A DNA stretch of 23,068 nucleotides from Pseudomonadota bacterium (GTDB taxonomy: Bacteria; Pseudomonadota; Alphaproteobacteria; Rhizobiales; Tepidamorphaceae): NCBI GenBank assembly GCA_023458595.1, contig JAEWYT010000141.1, positions 1 to 23,068 of the forward strand, in the 5' to 3' direction. A program made the translations under genes and the position numbers. Below, piece by piece: positions 23,013 to 23,068 of this stretch. The notes under the pieces are model-generated. The model was not told the DNA's origin, ran no database searches, and was given only the letters and a program-made list of their open reading frames with translations. Every line of letters starts with the position of its first letter. Position 1 is the first letter of the stretch.

Positions 23013-23068
23013 GCCACCCACCCCGGAAGTTCCTGCCCGGGGCGATCCAAAGACGGGGAGCAGCTCAC

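Larger units (their letters stand above)
21833..23067 (+). mobile_element. Complete IS3-family insertion sequence (about 1.24 kb)
   Basis: The two ends are inverted repeats: left TGACCTGCCTCCCGATTTT from 21833 and, on the minus strand from 23067, TGAGCTGCTCCCCGTCTTT. Both start with TGA and share most of about 24 bases with one gap. Between them are overlapping orfA and orfB with a frameshift signal. The layout is like the IS407 group of IS3. It interrupts the vapC-like gene. The right flank is one base long here, so the target duplication cannot be checked. Confidence 0.88.

Noticed and set aside
1..23068. CRISPR array
   Set aside because: No set of short direct repeats with regular unique spacers was seen. 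The only regular repeats are the coding repeats in the S74 protein and the short phased units near 292-320.

Overview
The window looks like the integrase-proximal end of an integrated genomic island (ICE- or plasmid-like) in an alphaproteobacterium. The evidence is high GC, a Ros/MucR regulator, an elongator tRNA-Met 3' half of alphaproteobacterial type, DUF1254 proteins, and ArdC and ParB-like genes of the kind carried by alphaproteobacterial plasmids and ICEs. The left boundary is visible. A 3' half of tRNA-Met (138-187, minus) breaks off abruptly and is followed by a tyrosine integrase gene reading into the island. The rebuilt full tRNA and the other attachment site should lie right of the window.

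Layout. 1-187: chromosomal flank with the tail of a CDS, then the tRNA/att remnant. 188-1905: integrase and a small excisionase-like protein with terminators. 2006-3222: ArdC-type antirestriction gene with a structured leader. 3335-6780: two secreted proteins (one cysteine-rich, one a repeat-bearing S74-chaperone fibre/pilus-tip-like protein) around a MucR-type regulator that has lost two zinc ligands. 6804-8753: large ParB-like protein with a structured leader. 8905-12486: membrane-anchored staphylococcal-nuclease-like protein, serine resolvase, and a four-gene run of small membrane or exported proteins. 12551-13408: DNA methyltransferase with a structured leader. 13692-16669: two DUF1254/DUF1214 periplasmic-type genes lying between two decayed, same-orientation IS256-family ends. 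16780-21276: a tight four-gene operon encoding SIR2, HerA-type ATPase, a KTSC mini-protein and a PD-(D/E)XK-like nuclease. 21439-23067: a PIN/VapC toxin gene cut by a complete IS3-family element.

Two items stand out. First, the SIR2-HerA-KTSC-nuclease operon. Two-gene SIR2-HerA anti-phage systems are established. Here two more genes are packed into the same operon, one of them a candidate nuclease, giving a plausible four-component defence system that combines NAD+ depletion with DNA cleavage. Second, three copies of a conserved, partly covarying RNA-like structure precede exactly three DNA-directed genes (ardC, parB-like, methyltransferase). Their layout and gene company match what is known of the radC RNA motif, suggesting shared post-transcriptional control of the island's establishment genes.

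All functions are read from sequence motifs by eye. No database or covariance search was possible.
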